DNA of 64,000 nt, taken from positions 124,001 to 188,000 of the forward strand of contig NZ_WTSX01000001.1 in the NCBI RefSeq assembly GCF_009828745.1, in the 5' to 3' direction. Positions 38,025 through 45,636 of the stretch are shown here, piece by piece. Every line of letters starts with the position of its first letter. Positions within the stretch are counted from its first letter, which is position 1. The translations under genes and the position numbers were made by a program. Source of the DNA: Erysipelothrix anatis. GTDB lineage: Bacteria; Bacillota_I; Bacilli_A; Erysipelotrichales; Erysipelotrichaceae. The notes below the pieces were generated by a model that had not been told where the DNA came from, did not search any database, and saw only the letters and a program-made list of their open reading frames with translations.

Positions 38025-38438
38025 ATGCGAAAACTAATCACTTTAGCACTGTTTACAATCTTGCTAACGGGATGTATTAGTGTGAACGTACCTGCTGATG
38101 ATTCGAAATCCAAAGAACCAATTACACAGCAAGAAACACCCAATAATACACCTGCTAAAGAAACAGAAACACGTGAAGGGGCAACCAAGGATGGCACTGC
38201 ACAAGATGCATACATCATTGACACCTTTGCCCAGTATGGTTACACAGCACCTGAGCGTTCTCAGTGGATTGTGGACCAACAAGGACCTCATAAAGTTGCG
38301 GTCATTATTAAAGAAAACGTCGGACAAGGAAAACCTAATATTTCAAAACTTGTCTTTCTTTGGAATGATGATGCTGAATCTACCGAATTACTTCATGTTA
38401 TGATAAACAACACCACTCAATTTGGTTCAGATCAATAA
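38025..38438 (+). CDS. Lipoprotein with an APERSQW domain, copy 1
   Basis: A 137-residue lipoprotein. Signal MRKLITLALFTILLTGC gives lipid Cys17. A polar Thr/Lys/Glu-rich linker (residues ~25-65) is followed by a ~70-residue domain with FAQYGYTAPERSQWIVDQQGPHK, VAVIIKENV, KPNISKLVFLW and a C-terminal MINNTT. The second gene at 38598 has the same domain. GGACACACATC precedes the ATG. The domain is not one I recognise; the family is of unknown function. Confidence 0.8.
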   Translation: MRKLITLALFTILLTGCISVNVPADDSKSKEPITQQETPNNTPAKETETREGATKDGTAQDAYIIDTFAQYGYTAPERSQWIVDQQGPHKVAVIIKENVGQGKPNISKLVFLWNDDAESTELLHVMINNTTQFGSDQ

Positions 38439-38443
38439 AGGAC

Positions 38444-38477
38444 AAAAGGGCACTTACAAATAACTGCCCTTTTATTT
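38444..38477 (+). terminator. Terminator between the tandem lipoprotein genes
   Basis: AAAAGGGCA and TGCCCTTTT form a 9-bp stem followed by an ATTTT tail. It means that the two lipoproteins can be expressed separately. Confidence 0.8.
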
Positions 38478-38597
38478 TGGAACACAAATCATGCACTTTA
38501 GGCACACCTTGAGTGTTTTGATATTAAAACACGTATAGTAAATGTTCTTGCGCAACCTAAAGGTTGTGATTTGCGATGAAAGAAATGAGGATAGAAT

Positions 38598-39038
38598 ATG
38601 AAACGTATTATAGTATTTTTTATCGTAGCTGCTTTACTCTCAGGATGCAGTACAAAGACACCTGCTGAAGTTCCCGTCGAAAAAATCGTTGAGACACCCA
38701 AGGAACCGGTACAAGAACCCGCTACGAAACCAGAAGTTACAGAACCTGAAGTCGTTGAAGCACCCATTGAGGAACCTCAAGAAGTACCACTCGAAACGCC
38801 TGTCGGTCTAACACAAGATGAATTTGTCGTTCAAACGTTTGCTAATTATGGTTTTACCGCTCCTGAACGCAGTCAATGGCAATTTGAGAACCAAGGACCA
38901 AACAAGATTGCTGTCATTATTAAAGAACCCGTACAACGGGGTCGCCCAAACATTTCCAAGTTGATTTTCCTCTGGAATGGTTCAGCAGAGCAAGCTGAAA
39001 TTTTACATCTTAGCATCAATAACCGTGTCATAATCTAA
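38598..39038 (+). CDS. Lipoprotein with an APERSQW domain, copy 2
   Basis: A 146-residue lipoprotein. Signal MKRIIVFFIVAALLSGC places the lipid Cys at residue 17. A Pro/Glu/Val-rich linker of about 50 residues (KEPVQEPATKPE and so on) holds the domain away from the membrane. The C-terminal domain has FANYGFTAPERSQWQFENQGPNK, IAVIIKEPV, RPNISKLIFLW and a final SINNRVII, close to copy 1. GAGGATAGAAT precedes the ATG. Only the domain is conserved between the copies, not the linker, so they look like a tandem duplication that has diverged. Confidence 0.8.
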   Translation: MKRIIVFFIVAALLSGCSTKTPAEVPVEKIVETPKEPVQEPATKPEVTEPEVVEAPIEEPQEVPLETPVGLTQDEFVVQTFANYGFTAPERSQWQFENQGPNKIAVIIKEPVQRGRPNISKLIFLWNGSAEQAEILHLSINNRVII

Positions 39039-39040
39039 CA

Positions 39041-39068
39041 AAAAGATGAGCCCTAGGGCTCATCTTTT
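39041..39068. terminator. Perfect 28-base palindromic terminator
   Basis: A perfect palindrome with arms AAAAGATGAGCCC and its complement around a two-base centre. It lies between the plus-strand lipoprotein gene and the minus-strand thiamine operon end, so it can act both ways. Confidence 0.85.
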
Positions 39069-39082
39069 GTTTCAATACGCTA

Positions 39083-39832
39083 TTAAGGTTTCATCATAAA
39101 GGTTTCCTGAATTGATGCCTTCAATTCCAAGAAGGCAGCCGTTTGTAAAAAATCAGGATGACTTTTCTTTATCGATGCAACATCGATGGTTTCCTGAATG
39201 CGTCCAGGGGCCCCATTCAAAATGAGAATACGATCAGAGAGTTTAATAGCTTCCTCGACATCATGAGTAATAAACAATGTCGTAATTTTAAATTGATGAC
39301 TTAGATTTTGATACCATTGATGAATTTGGTGCTTTGTCATCGGATCCAACGCACTAAATGGTTCATCCAGTAACATAATCGGTTTATTCATCATGTAAGT
39401 ACGAAGAAATGCAACCCTTTGACGCATACCACCTGATAATTGACGGGGATATTTATTTTCTGTTTGCGCAAGACCAAATGTATCCAAGTATGGCATAACC
39501 TTCGCATGTCGTGTGGCTTTATCCATACCTTGAATGGTCAAAGGAAGTGCTGCGTTTTCCATTACAGTTTTATGATTCAGTAATAAATCTTTTTGCAGCA
39601 TATACGCAAGTGATCCTGGTTTATCCACAATAGACACATTTTCAAGCAGCACATCACCAGTATCTGGTTGGCTTAAGCCCGCTACAATCTGAAATAGTGT
39701 TGATTTTCCGACACCACTTTGCCCCAAAATGGCTACGGTTTCTTCAGGATACACTTCAAAGTTTACGTCCGCAATGACTACGTGATTTCCAAATGATTTA
39801 TTAAGATTGCGAATTTTTAAGAGCGGTTTCAT
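39083..39832 (-). CDS. thiZ: ABC transporter ATPase for thiamine-pyrimidine uptake
   Basis: A 249-residue NitT/TauT-type ATPase: Walker A GQSGVGKST, Q-loop YMLQKDLLL, signature LSGGMRQR, Walker B IMLLDEPFSALDP and switch His in ITHDVEEA. It overlaps the thiY stop by four bases (ATGA), so it is coupled. It is the last gene in the TPP-riboswitch operon, and supplies energy for ThiXY. Name and substrate rest on operon context and the ThiY-type binding protein. Confidence 0.9.
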   Translation of the reverse strand: MKPLLKIRNLNKSFGNHVVIADVNFEVYPEETVAILGQSGVGKSTLFQIVAGLSQPDTGDVLLENVSIVDKPGSLAYMLQKDLLLNHKTVMENAALPLTIQGMDKATRHAKVMPYLDTFGLAQTENKYPRQLSGGMRQRVAFLRTYMMNKPIMLLDEPFSALDPMTKHQIHQWYQNLSHQFKITTLFITHDVEEAIKLSDRILILNGAPGRIQETIDVASIKKSHPDFLQTAAFLELKASIQETFMMKP

Positions 39833-40803
39833 GAAGCAAGGAATTCATTAGTAAAGCCAAATCCAGCAGGAATCGGTTGCTCAATTAATTGTTTCTCACC
39901 GAGCCAATTGTAGAATGCATTCCAGCGATTTGCATCAAATTTCCCCCACTGCGCTTCACCGCGCATATACTCACCTGCAAGGTATTTTTGACTTTCAACG
40001 ATTAACGCTTCATTACTTTTTAATTCAGGGACATGTTTCATAAGAATTTGTGCAGCTTCTTCTGGATTCGCAACTGCATCTTGATATCCCTTACCCAACG
40101 CTGCTAAGAACGCTTTTGCTTGATCAGGATTCTCCTTAAGATACTCATTATTTGCAATGACTACAGGGCTATAGAAATCCAATTCTTTCGCATAATCTGC
40201 AAAAGCAAAGTAGTTAATCTCCTGTTGCGCTACTTCGAGCGCAATACCATCCCAACCACGGTAAATCCAAATAGCATCGATATTACTTTGGAGTGCACTC
40301 ACAGCATCTGTTACAGTATTTGGAATTAACGCTACACTGTCAAATGAGCCACCGTCTTGTTCAATCACATACTTCAAAATTGCTTGTTCAACAGGAATAT
40401 CCCATGTTGCGTAAGTATGGTTTGCCATTTTAGATGGGCGATCAATTCCTTTGTCTTTCAACGAGACAATTCCAGATGTGTTATGTTGAATCATTGCTGC
40501 GACTGCTGTCACAGGTAAAGGTTCTGGACGCGCCCATACTGGTGCTAAAGTATCTTGAAATCCGACACCGAATTCTGCACCATTGGCAGCAACCAGTCCT
40601 ACAGCACCATCTTCAGGGGGCTGAACGATTTCTAGGGCAATCCCCGCTTCTTCAAAGTACCCTTTTTCAAGCGCTACGTAGAGGCCTGTGTGGTTCGTAT
40701 TGGGTGTCCAATCAAGTACGAAGCGCACTTTCTGAGTATCTTTGGATGTACTGCATCCCACTAAAACTAGCAAAGCTAATAAACTCACTACCATTCGTTT
40801 CAT
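39829..40803 (-). CDS. thiY: Substrate-binding lipoprotein for thiamine-pyrimidine (ThiY)
   Basis: A 324-residue NMT1/THI5-like lipoprotein starting at the ATG at 40803 (AAAGGAGATATT upstream). Signal MKRMVVSLLALLVLVGC carries the lipobox. The mature part has FVLDWTPNTNHTGLYVALEKGYF, FGVGFQDTLAPVWA and WIYRGWDGIAL, typical of ThiY proteins that bind N-formyl-4-amino-5-aminomethyl-2-methylpyrimidine. In the operon with ThiX and ThiZ it feeds pyrimidine for thiamine synthesis. Confidence 0.92.
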   Translation of the reverse strand: MKRMVVSLLALLVLVGCSTSKDTQKVRFVLDWTPNTNHTGLYVALEKGYFEEAGIALEIVQPPEDGAVGLVAANGAEFGVGFQDTLAPVWARPEPLPVTAVAAMIQHNTSGIVSLKDKGIDRPSKMANHTYATWDIPVEQAILKYVIEQDGGSFDSVALIPNTVTDAVSALQSNIDAIWIYRGWDGIALEVAQQEINYFAFADYAKELDFYSPVVIANNEYLKENPDQAKAFLAALGKGYQDAVANPEEAAQILMKHVPELKSNEALIVESQKYLAGEYMRGEAQWGKFDANRWNAFYNWLGEKQLIEQPIPAGFGFTNEFLAS

Positions 40804-40813
40804 AATATCTCCT

Positions 40814-41575
40814 TTATTCCACATCTTTCCATGGCATCGTTTTATGTTCCAAAATATTGACCAACCCCATTAAGAGTAGGCTTAATAGTGAAATAAGTAC
40901 AATTACTGCGAACATTTTATCAAAGGCATAGGCTTTTCGAACACGTGTCATATAGACTCCCAGTCCACTTGTTCCCCCAAGCCATTCTGCAATAACAGCA
41001 CCAACAACAGCATACGAAACGGCTATTTTTAGACTGGCAAAAAATGGCGATAAACTTTCTGGAATTCGAACATGCTGGTACTGTTGTACCGTATTCGCAC
41101 CCATACTTCGTAAAAGTTGAATACTGTCGCGATCGACAGCCTGCAAACCTTGGAAACATCCAATGGCCATTGGAAAAAATGATGTTAAAACGATGAGTAC
41201 AATTTTCGGTAAGATTCCATATCCTAACCATAATACAAGAAGTGGTGCAATAGCGACAGTTGGTACTGTCTGCGTGAGAATCATCAGCGGATAAACCATA
41301 CGGTAAACGCGATCGTAACGGTCCATCAGTAGCGCTAACGTGATTCCCAACCCAACACCGCCTAAAAGCCCAAGAAACGCTTCTAGAAGTGTTGTTTGAG
41401 CATGCATCCATAACAATGCACGGTCTTCATATAATGCCATAATAACTGATGCGGGACCTGGAAGCATGAATTGGGGCACAATACCACTCCATACTATGAG
41501 TTGCCACAGTACTATGACAAGACCAACCGACATAAGCGCATAACGCTTATTGTTGGTGCTTCGTAATTTTTTCAT
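40814..41575 (-). CDS. thiX: ABC transporter permease for thiamine-pyrimidine uptake
   Basis: A 253-residue NitT/TauT-type permease with five or six helices and the EAA loop SMGANTVQQYQHVRIPESLS. I place the start at the ATG at 41575 (MKKLRSTNNKR), inside the end of the upstream gene, since AAGGTGAG lies upstream; the frame extends to 41605. It overlaps the preceding gene by 29 bases. It forms the membrane part with ThiY and ThiZ. Confidence 0.9.
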   Translation of the reverse strand: MKKLRSTNNKRYALMSVGLVIVLWQLIVWSGIVPQFMLPGPASVIMALYEDRALLWMHAQTTLLEAFLGLLGGVGLGITLALLMDRYDRVYRMVYPLMILTQTVPTVAIAPLLVLWLGYGILPKIVLIVLTSFFPMAIGCFQGLQAVDRDSIQLLRSMGANTVQQYQHVRIPESLSPFFASLKIAVSYAVVGAVIAEWLGGTSGLGVYMTRVRKAYAFDKMFAVIVLISLLSLLLMGLVNILEHKTMPWKDVE

Positions 41576-41843
41576 CAATTGTGAGCATCTCACCTTGAGG
41601 TGCATACACGATTTTTACGTATGCTGAAACTTTATCAGCACCTGCACGATGTGCAATAATTTGCGATTGTTTCACGATTTCCATTAAGGTATCATAATCA
41701 CCTTCGACTGCAGTTTCAAATGCACCAACCGTGTAATGTAGTCCTGTTCCTTTAATATAGTCGATAACCTCATCAACAATGCGAACGACTTCTTGGTTCC
41801 CATCTACGTGGGGTAATACTTGTATTGCGATACTTGCATTCAT
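41547..41843 (-). CDS. Thiamine-binding MTH1187/YkoF-family protein
   Basis: A 98-residue protein starting at the ATG at 41843 (GGAGGATTTGCT upstream; MNASIAIQVLPHV). The MTH1187 family fold is seen in IAIQVLPH, VDEVIDYIKGTGLHYTVGAFETAVEGDYDTLMEIV and ADKVSAYVKI. Family members bind thiamine or hydroxymethyl-pyrimidine in the cytosol. It is the first gene behind the TPP riboswitch. It may hand on the ligand imported by ThiXYZ. Confidence 0.88.
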   Translation of the reverse strand: MNASIAIQVLPHVDGNQEVVRIVDEVIDYIKGTGLHYTVGAFETAVEGDYDTLMEIVKQSQIIAHRAGADKVSAYVKIVYAPQGEMLTIDEKITKHQQ

Positions 41844-41863
41844 AGCAAATCCTCCATCTTTCA

Positions 41864-41896
41864 TAAAAAAAACCTCTTTTCATTTCGAAAAGAGGT
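41864..41896 (-). terminator. Terminator controlled by the TPP riboswitch
   Basis: ACCTCTTTTC (41896-41887 on RNA) and GAAAAGAGGT (41881-41872) form a 10-bp stem with a T-run after it, between the aptamer and the first gene. The layout fits TPP-induced termination. Confidence 0.85.
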
Positions 41897-41927
41897 ATAT
41901 GTATATACGTTAATAAACGACTACGAT

Positions 41928-42036
41928 ATACATCCTTCCGCCAGTATTATCTGGATCAAGTGCTAAACAGGACTTCCTGTTTAAGGGTTTAAAACGTGCG
42001 TTTAGTCTCAGCCGCTAATGCGGGCACCCCTTGTAT
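41928..42036 (-). promoter_or_regulatory. TPP riboswitch aptamer
   Basis: Read on the minus strand, the THI-box elements appear in order: GGGGTGCCCG, GGCTGAGAC, AAACCCTT, CTTGATCCAGATAATACTGG and GCGGAAGGATG. The P1 strands AUACA (42036-42032) and UGUAU (41932-41928) close it. It controls the thiamine-precursor operon by thiamine pyrophosphate, with the terminator at 41864-41896. Confidence 0.96.
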
Positions 42037-42060
42037 TTATGGATTCAATTGTACGCCTTC

Positions 42061-42088
42061 ATTATACGTTTTATATTCCTAACGTCAA
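42061..42088 (-). promoter_or_regulatory. Promoter of the thiamine operon
   Basis: TTGACG (42088-42083) and TATAAT (42066-42061) are 16 bases apart, giving a start just ahead of the TPP aptamer. Confidence 0.75.
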
Positions 42089-42091
42089 TGA

Positions 42092-43237
42092 TTATAATGC
42101 ATCCTTGGTAAATCTTTGCAAGTTTATATTGTGATTCTCCTGCACAAGCTGCTTGAAGAAGATGTCATAAACATCATCAGAATGTGCCCGGTATGCTTCC
42201 TCGTAGAGTGCTTCATTGAGATGCAACTCCTGTGTAATTTCATTTACAGTATAGGATTTATTATTCTTAAGATGCGCTGCAAAAGCATCATAATACGTCT
42301 CATAATAGAAGATACTTTCAGCCGGATAAGCATCGTACAAGGCATCATTTAACCCTTCTTGAAGATACGATTCTGTCATCATTCGTTTATATTGTCGCTC
42401 TGTTAGATCTAACAAAAATGCCCCTTCGCAAGCATCGAAAGCGACACCTTGATCGAAGCATGAACTCGTCTCTAACCGACTCAAAGAATCAAAGTCAAGA
42501 TACGCTTGAAGTGACTGATCACGGACTCCCTCTTGAACTGCGTCAACCAACGCATCAGAAAACTGCTTGTCATAATGCACAAACTCACTGGTTGGTGGCG
42601 TAATTTCTTGCTCTGGTTTCCGTGTATCTTGACGTGTGCCAAAGATATTAAAAACGCCTAACAATTGGAATATCAACAAGAATACAGTCACCCATCCGAT
42701 AAACTGCACAATCATCTGAACAACGGACCATACTTGTTTCGCATTCGACTGATTCTTGCGTTTTGATTTCCCCTGATCGCGCCACCCGATACGACTTTCT
42801 TCACGGAAACGGACGTAGGATTCAAAGTGGTCCATCGTCATTTTTAATTCGGTTTCATTATCATTATTGTAATGTGCTATTTTTCGCAAATGCGGTAAGA
42901 TAATTTCAAACATGACACCACTTGGAATCAAGCGAACATCCACCCGTTGTAGCGATGCATTGAGCATTTCAACATCCTCAAAACGCTCATACACTTCTAA
43001 CCGATCTAAGGCATCAAACCATTTTTGCCAGACAAAGCGCTCTTTAACATCCATCAAGGATAGTTCTTGCATTAGATCGTCAAACCGCGTATCGGATGTA
43101 CCTTCCGCATAAACAAGCGCATCTTCATAAGCCTTTGTTAGTTCATCCGACTCTCCATTTGCTGCTACTTTCGAAGCATACGCCTCAAATATTTGTTCTA
43201 TATCTGTTGTTGCATCGATTCCTAGAATTTCCCACAT
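42092..43237 (-). CDS. Membrane protein with a J-domain-like N-terminus
   Basis: A 381-residue protein starting at the ATG at 43237 (AAGGTGGTATGGCTT upstream). Residues 1-50 (MWEILGIDATTDIEQIFEAYASKVAA, then DELTKAYEDALVYA) read like a degenerate J-domain or J-like helical hairpin; the HPD tripeptide is absent. A long acidic helical region is followed by a basic stretch (KSKRKNQSNAK), a single membrane helix (FIGWVTVFLLIFQLLGVF) and a C-terminal domain of about 175 residues rich in Asp, Tyr and Glu with two Cys. No family recognised. Single-pass topology and domain order suggest an envelope-linked protein; the function is unknown. Confidence 0.7.
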   Translation of the reverse strand: MWEILGIDATTDIEQIFEAYASKVAANGESDELTKAYEDALVYAEGTSDTRFDDLMQELSLMDVKERFVWQKWFDALDRLEVYERFEDVEMLNASLQRVDVRLIPSGVMFEIILPHLRKIAHYNNDNETELKMTMDHFESYVRFREESRIGWRDQGKSKRKNQSNAKQVWSVVQMIVQFIGWVTVFLLIFQLLGVFNIFGTRQDTRKPEQEITPPTSEFVHYDKQFSDALVDAVQEGVRDQSLQAYLDFDSLSRLETSSCFDQGVAFDACEGAFLLDLTERQYKRMMTESYLQEGLNDALYDAYPAESIFYYETYYDAFAAHLKNNKSYTVNEITQELHLNEALYEEAYRAHSDDVYDIFFKQLVQENHNINLQRFTKDAL

Positions 43238-43361
43238 AAGCCATACCACCTTTATGTAATTATACCAAATCTTCAGCCACATTGTGAATACGACGAACCT
43301 GTCTCATTGGATAACAGTCCCGTAACACGAAGGCTTCGTAACCACTTTTCGTTAGTTTATA

Positions 43362-43389
43362 ATAAAAAGACACGTTTTGTCGTGTCTTT
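43362..43389 (-). terminator. Terminator of the small peptide gene
   Basis: AAAGACACG and CGTGTCTTT form a 9-bp stem with a TTTTGT-type loop and A/T tracts, directly past the stop codon of the 51-residue gene. Confidence 0.85.
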
Positions 43390-43394
43390 CGCTT

Positions 43395-43550
43395 CTATGA
43401 TTCATGCATTTTCTTACTCATTTTTAGAAGAAGGATAACAGTTTGTATCAAAATGATGATTATCAGTATTTTGATTGTAAATACAATAACCGGATCTATA
43501 TTTCGTATAAATTCAAGAAGCGAATGATACACCATAAGTGTCACATTCAT
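43395..43550 (-). CDS. 51-residue single-pass membrane peptide, possible type I toxin or small membrane protein
   Basis: This gene is too short for usual ORF cut-offs. ATG at 43550 follows AAAGGGAGGGG with ideal spacing, and TATAAT is ~30 bases upstream. The product starts MNVTLMVYHSLLEFIRN, has one membrane helix (PVIVFTIKILIIIILIQ, then TVILLLK) and ends KMSKKMHES, so the C-terminus is basic. A 9-bp terminator follows. The form (short hydrophobic peptide with a charged tail, strong ribosome site, own terminator) recalls holin-like toxins of type I toxin-antitoxin systems, but no antisense RNA can be shown from sequence alone. Confidence 0.7.
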   Translation of the reverse strand: MNVTLMVYHSLLEFIRNIDPVIVFTIKILIIIILIQTVILLLKMSKKMHES

Positions 43551-43677
43551 TTCAAACCCCTCCCTTTCAACCTATTTTTATTATACCGTTTCATTTCTAT
43601 AGGACGACTCACAGTGATTATGTTGTCGTTTTGAACGCTTAAAACGCGTCTAATCATAACTTACGCATTGCAATCAG

Positions 43678-43705
43678 AAAAAGAACCGATCTGAGTCGGT
43701 TCTTT
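43678..43705 (-). terminator. Terminator of the ABC-F/small membrane protein operon
   Basis: AAAGAACCGA and TCGGTTCTTT form a 10-bp stem with a TCTGAG loop, followed on the minus strand by T-rich sequence; it overlaps the stop codon of the 93-residue gene. Confidence 0.85.
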
Positions 43706-43985
43706 ACGATAAATATATGTAGATTACCAGCGGCATGATAAGTGCAATCGCCGTTCCTATCGACATAATGGGTGTACTTTCTTTTGCTCGATCAGCGATG
43801 CTTCCTACAGTCTCAAAATGATTGTGGAATAACGGTACGGATGTAAACAATGTTATAAGTAGTGCCAATCCAATTCCGATTCCAATATAATTACTGAAAA
43901 CAAACCATCCAAGGCCATGCTCGATGCCATAGAGAACCCCGACCAATACTAAGTAACATCCGTAGAGACTAAGTTTCTTTTTCAT
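43704..43985 (-). CDS. Small integral membrane protein
   Basis: A 93-residue protein with three hydrophobic segments (YLVLVGVLYGIEHGLGWFVF, IGIGIGLALLITLFTS, IMSIGTAIALIMPLVIYIYL). GGAAAGGAT precedes the ATG. It starts 37 bases after the stop of the ABC-F gene in the same direction, so they are probably cotranscribed. The family was not recognised. The link to ABC-F is only positional. Confidence 0.65.
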   Translation of the reverse strand: MKKKLSLYGCYLVLVGVLYGIEHGLGWFVFSNYIGIGIGLALLITLFTSVPLFHNHFETVGSIADRAKESTPIMSIGTAIALIMPLVIYIYLS

Positions 43986-44022
43986 AGGTTTGGATATCCT
44001 TTCCTCGCAGAGCTTTAAATCC

Positions 44023-45507
44023 TTACTCGCTCACCGGTTCAAAGCCATCTTCGGTCATAACAATGACCGTATCAAATACGTTCTCAATCAAGGAACGATC
44101 ATGAGTTACACAAAGTATAGCACCTTGGAATCCCTGAAGCATACTATAGATTTCATGAACAGAAAGTGGGCTTAGGTTTCGGGTTGGTTCATCTAAAATA
44201 ATAAACTGAGGCTTCTGAAGCACGAGCTTGAGAAGGGATACTTTCGCTTTTTGTCCCCCAGAGAGTAAACGCATGGGCGTATTCATCTCTGTTTCAGTAA
44301 ACTTTAAACTTCCCAAGCGATTTGTGATAAGACCTCGCTCTTCACGTGACCCTTCTCGTACACAATTATCAATCGGTGATTTTTCAAAGTCTAGATTGAG
44401 ACGATAATCTTGATGCATCATTGCATCATGATCTTTGAACACCTGCTTCAAGAGGCTCGACTTCCCAATTCCATTTCGACCAATAATTGCGATTTTGTCT
44501 GGAGTGTAAATATCCAAATAAAAATTATACCCCAATGTCTTACCCGCAACCTCAAGGGTGTCGACGTCAATCTCAGCAATCTTCTTACGATGTACTTTTT
44601 CTTGGTTGTCAAAACGTATGGAAATCGCAGACTCCGTATCTATTTTAGTTTCGTGAGTTTCGCGATCAAAACGACGTTCCATTGACTTAATTGTTTTCAT
44701 TTTCTTCTTCAATAAACGCCCTTTAGCAGGGTCTTGACGGGTTTGTGTGCGCTGACGATGCTCAACCGTTTGATACAATTGTAACCAGCGATCATATCGT
44801 TTAGCACGTGCTGCTTGATCACGTTCTACTTGATGATTATGCGTTGCGATTTCGAGATTACGGGTTTCTACATAGTCATCGTAACTTCCCTCGAAGACCG
44901 TAATATGCGAACGTGTTTTTCGATGCGTTTGTTCAAAATGAACGACTCGATTTGCTGTATTTTTCAGTAATTTAACATCATGAGAAATATAGAGAATTGG
45001 CTTATTTTGTCTTAAAATCCATGATTCAAGCCACATTAATGTCTCAATGTCCAAATCATTAGTTGGCTCGTCGAGTAGAAACACATCGACATCTTGGACC
45101 AGAATTTTCATAAGTTGAATTCGAACACGCTCTCCACCACTCAGACTTTGTAACGGTCTATCAAAATCATCATCCGTAAAATGTGGTAAGAGATCCTGAT
45201 GTACCGATCCAAAGGGTTCATAACGCTCCCATTGATCTTCAATGATGTAGTCTCTACTTGAACGTAGAAGGTCCTCGGCAGCAATATCTTGGGATACGTA
45301 ACCGAAAAGTACTTTCGATGAGACACTCCGGGTTACTTCCAATGTATCTAAAGACGGATGATTCAGTAAGGCTTTCAGGAATAAACTTTTTCCATTTCCC
45401 TCTTCTCCGATAATTGCAATTTTTTCGTTCTCGTGAACGGACATAGAAAAAGGCGCTACTAGTTGGCGCCCTTGTGGTGACTTCACACCAATATTAAAAT
45501 TTAGCAT
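44023..45507 (-). CDS. ABC-F family ATPase (ribosome-associated)
   Basis: A 494-residue protein with two ABC domains and no membrane segment. Domain 1: Walker A GEEGNGKS, signature LSGGERVR, Walker B VFLLDEPTNDLD and switch His YISHDVK. A basic linker (residues ~220-310, rich in Arg and Lys) follows. Domain 2: Walker A GRNGIGKS, signature LSGGQKAK and Walker B FIILDEPTRNLSP, where the D-loop reads Leu-Ser-Pro in place of the usual Leu-Asp. ABC-F proteins free or remodel stalled ribosomes and some give resistance to macrolides, lincosamides or pleuromutilins. AGGAGG lies upstream. Whether this one gives resistance cannot be told. Confidence 0.88.
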   Translation of the reverse strand: MLNFNIGVKSPQGRQLVAPFSMSVHENEKIAIIGEEGNGKSLFLKALLNHPSLDTLEVTRSVSSKVLFGYVSQDIAAEDLLRSSRDYIIEDQWERYEPFGSVHQDLLPHFTDDDFDRPLQSLSGGERVRIQLMKILVQDVDVFLLDEPTNDLDIETLMWLESWILRQNKPILYISHDVKLLKNTANRVVHFEQTHRKTRSHITVFEGSYDDYVETRNLEIATHNHQVERDQAARAKRYDRWLQLYQTVEHRQRTQTRQDPAKGRLLKKKMKTIKSMERRFDRETHETKIDTESAISIRFDNQEKVHRKKIAEIDVDTLEVAGKTLGYNFYLDIYTPDKIAIIGRNGIGKSSLLKQVFKDHDAMMHQDYRLNLDFEKSPIDNCVREGSREERGLITNRLGSLKFTETEMNTPMRLLSGGQKAKVSLLKLVLQKPQFIILDEPTRNLSPLSVHEIYSMLQGFQGAILCVTHDRSLIENVFDTVIVMTEDGFEPVSE

Positions 45508-45636
45508 GGCAAACTCCTCCTATTTTGATTATTTATGCTGTATAGGATGAGTTGTACATTGCCACACCGCCTTTCGTTCGTTATTGCCATCTTACGTAAT
45601 TTTTTCTAAGATGTCAAATTTTTTAATCATTTATTT

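Noticed and set aside
41880-41935. An antiterminator stem for the TPP riboswitch (AUGUAUAU with AUAUACAU)
   Set aside because: The 8-bp pairing is possible but it does not overlap the terminator stem, so I do not claim it as the switch mechanism.
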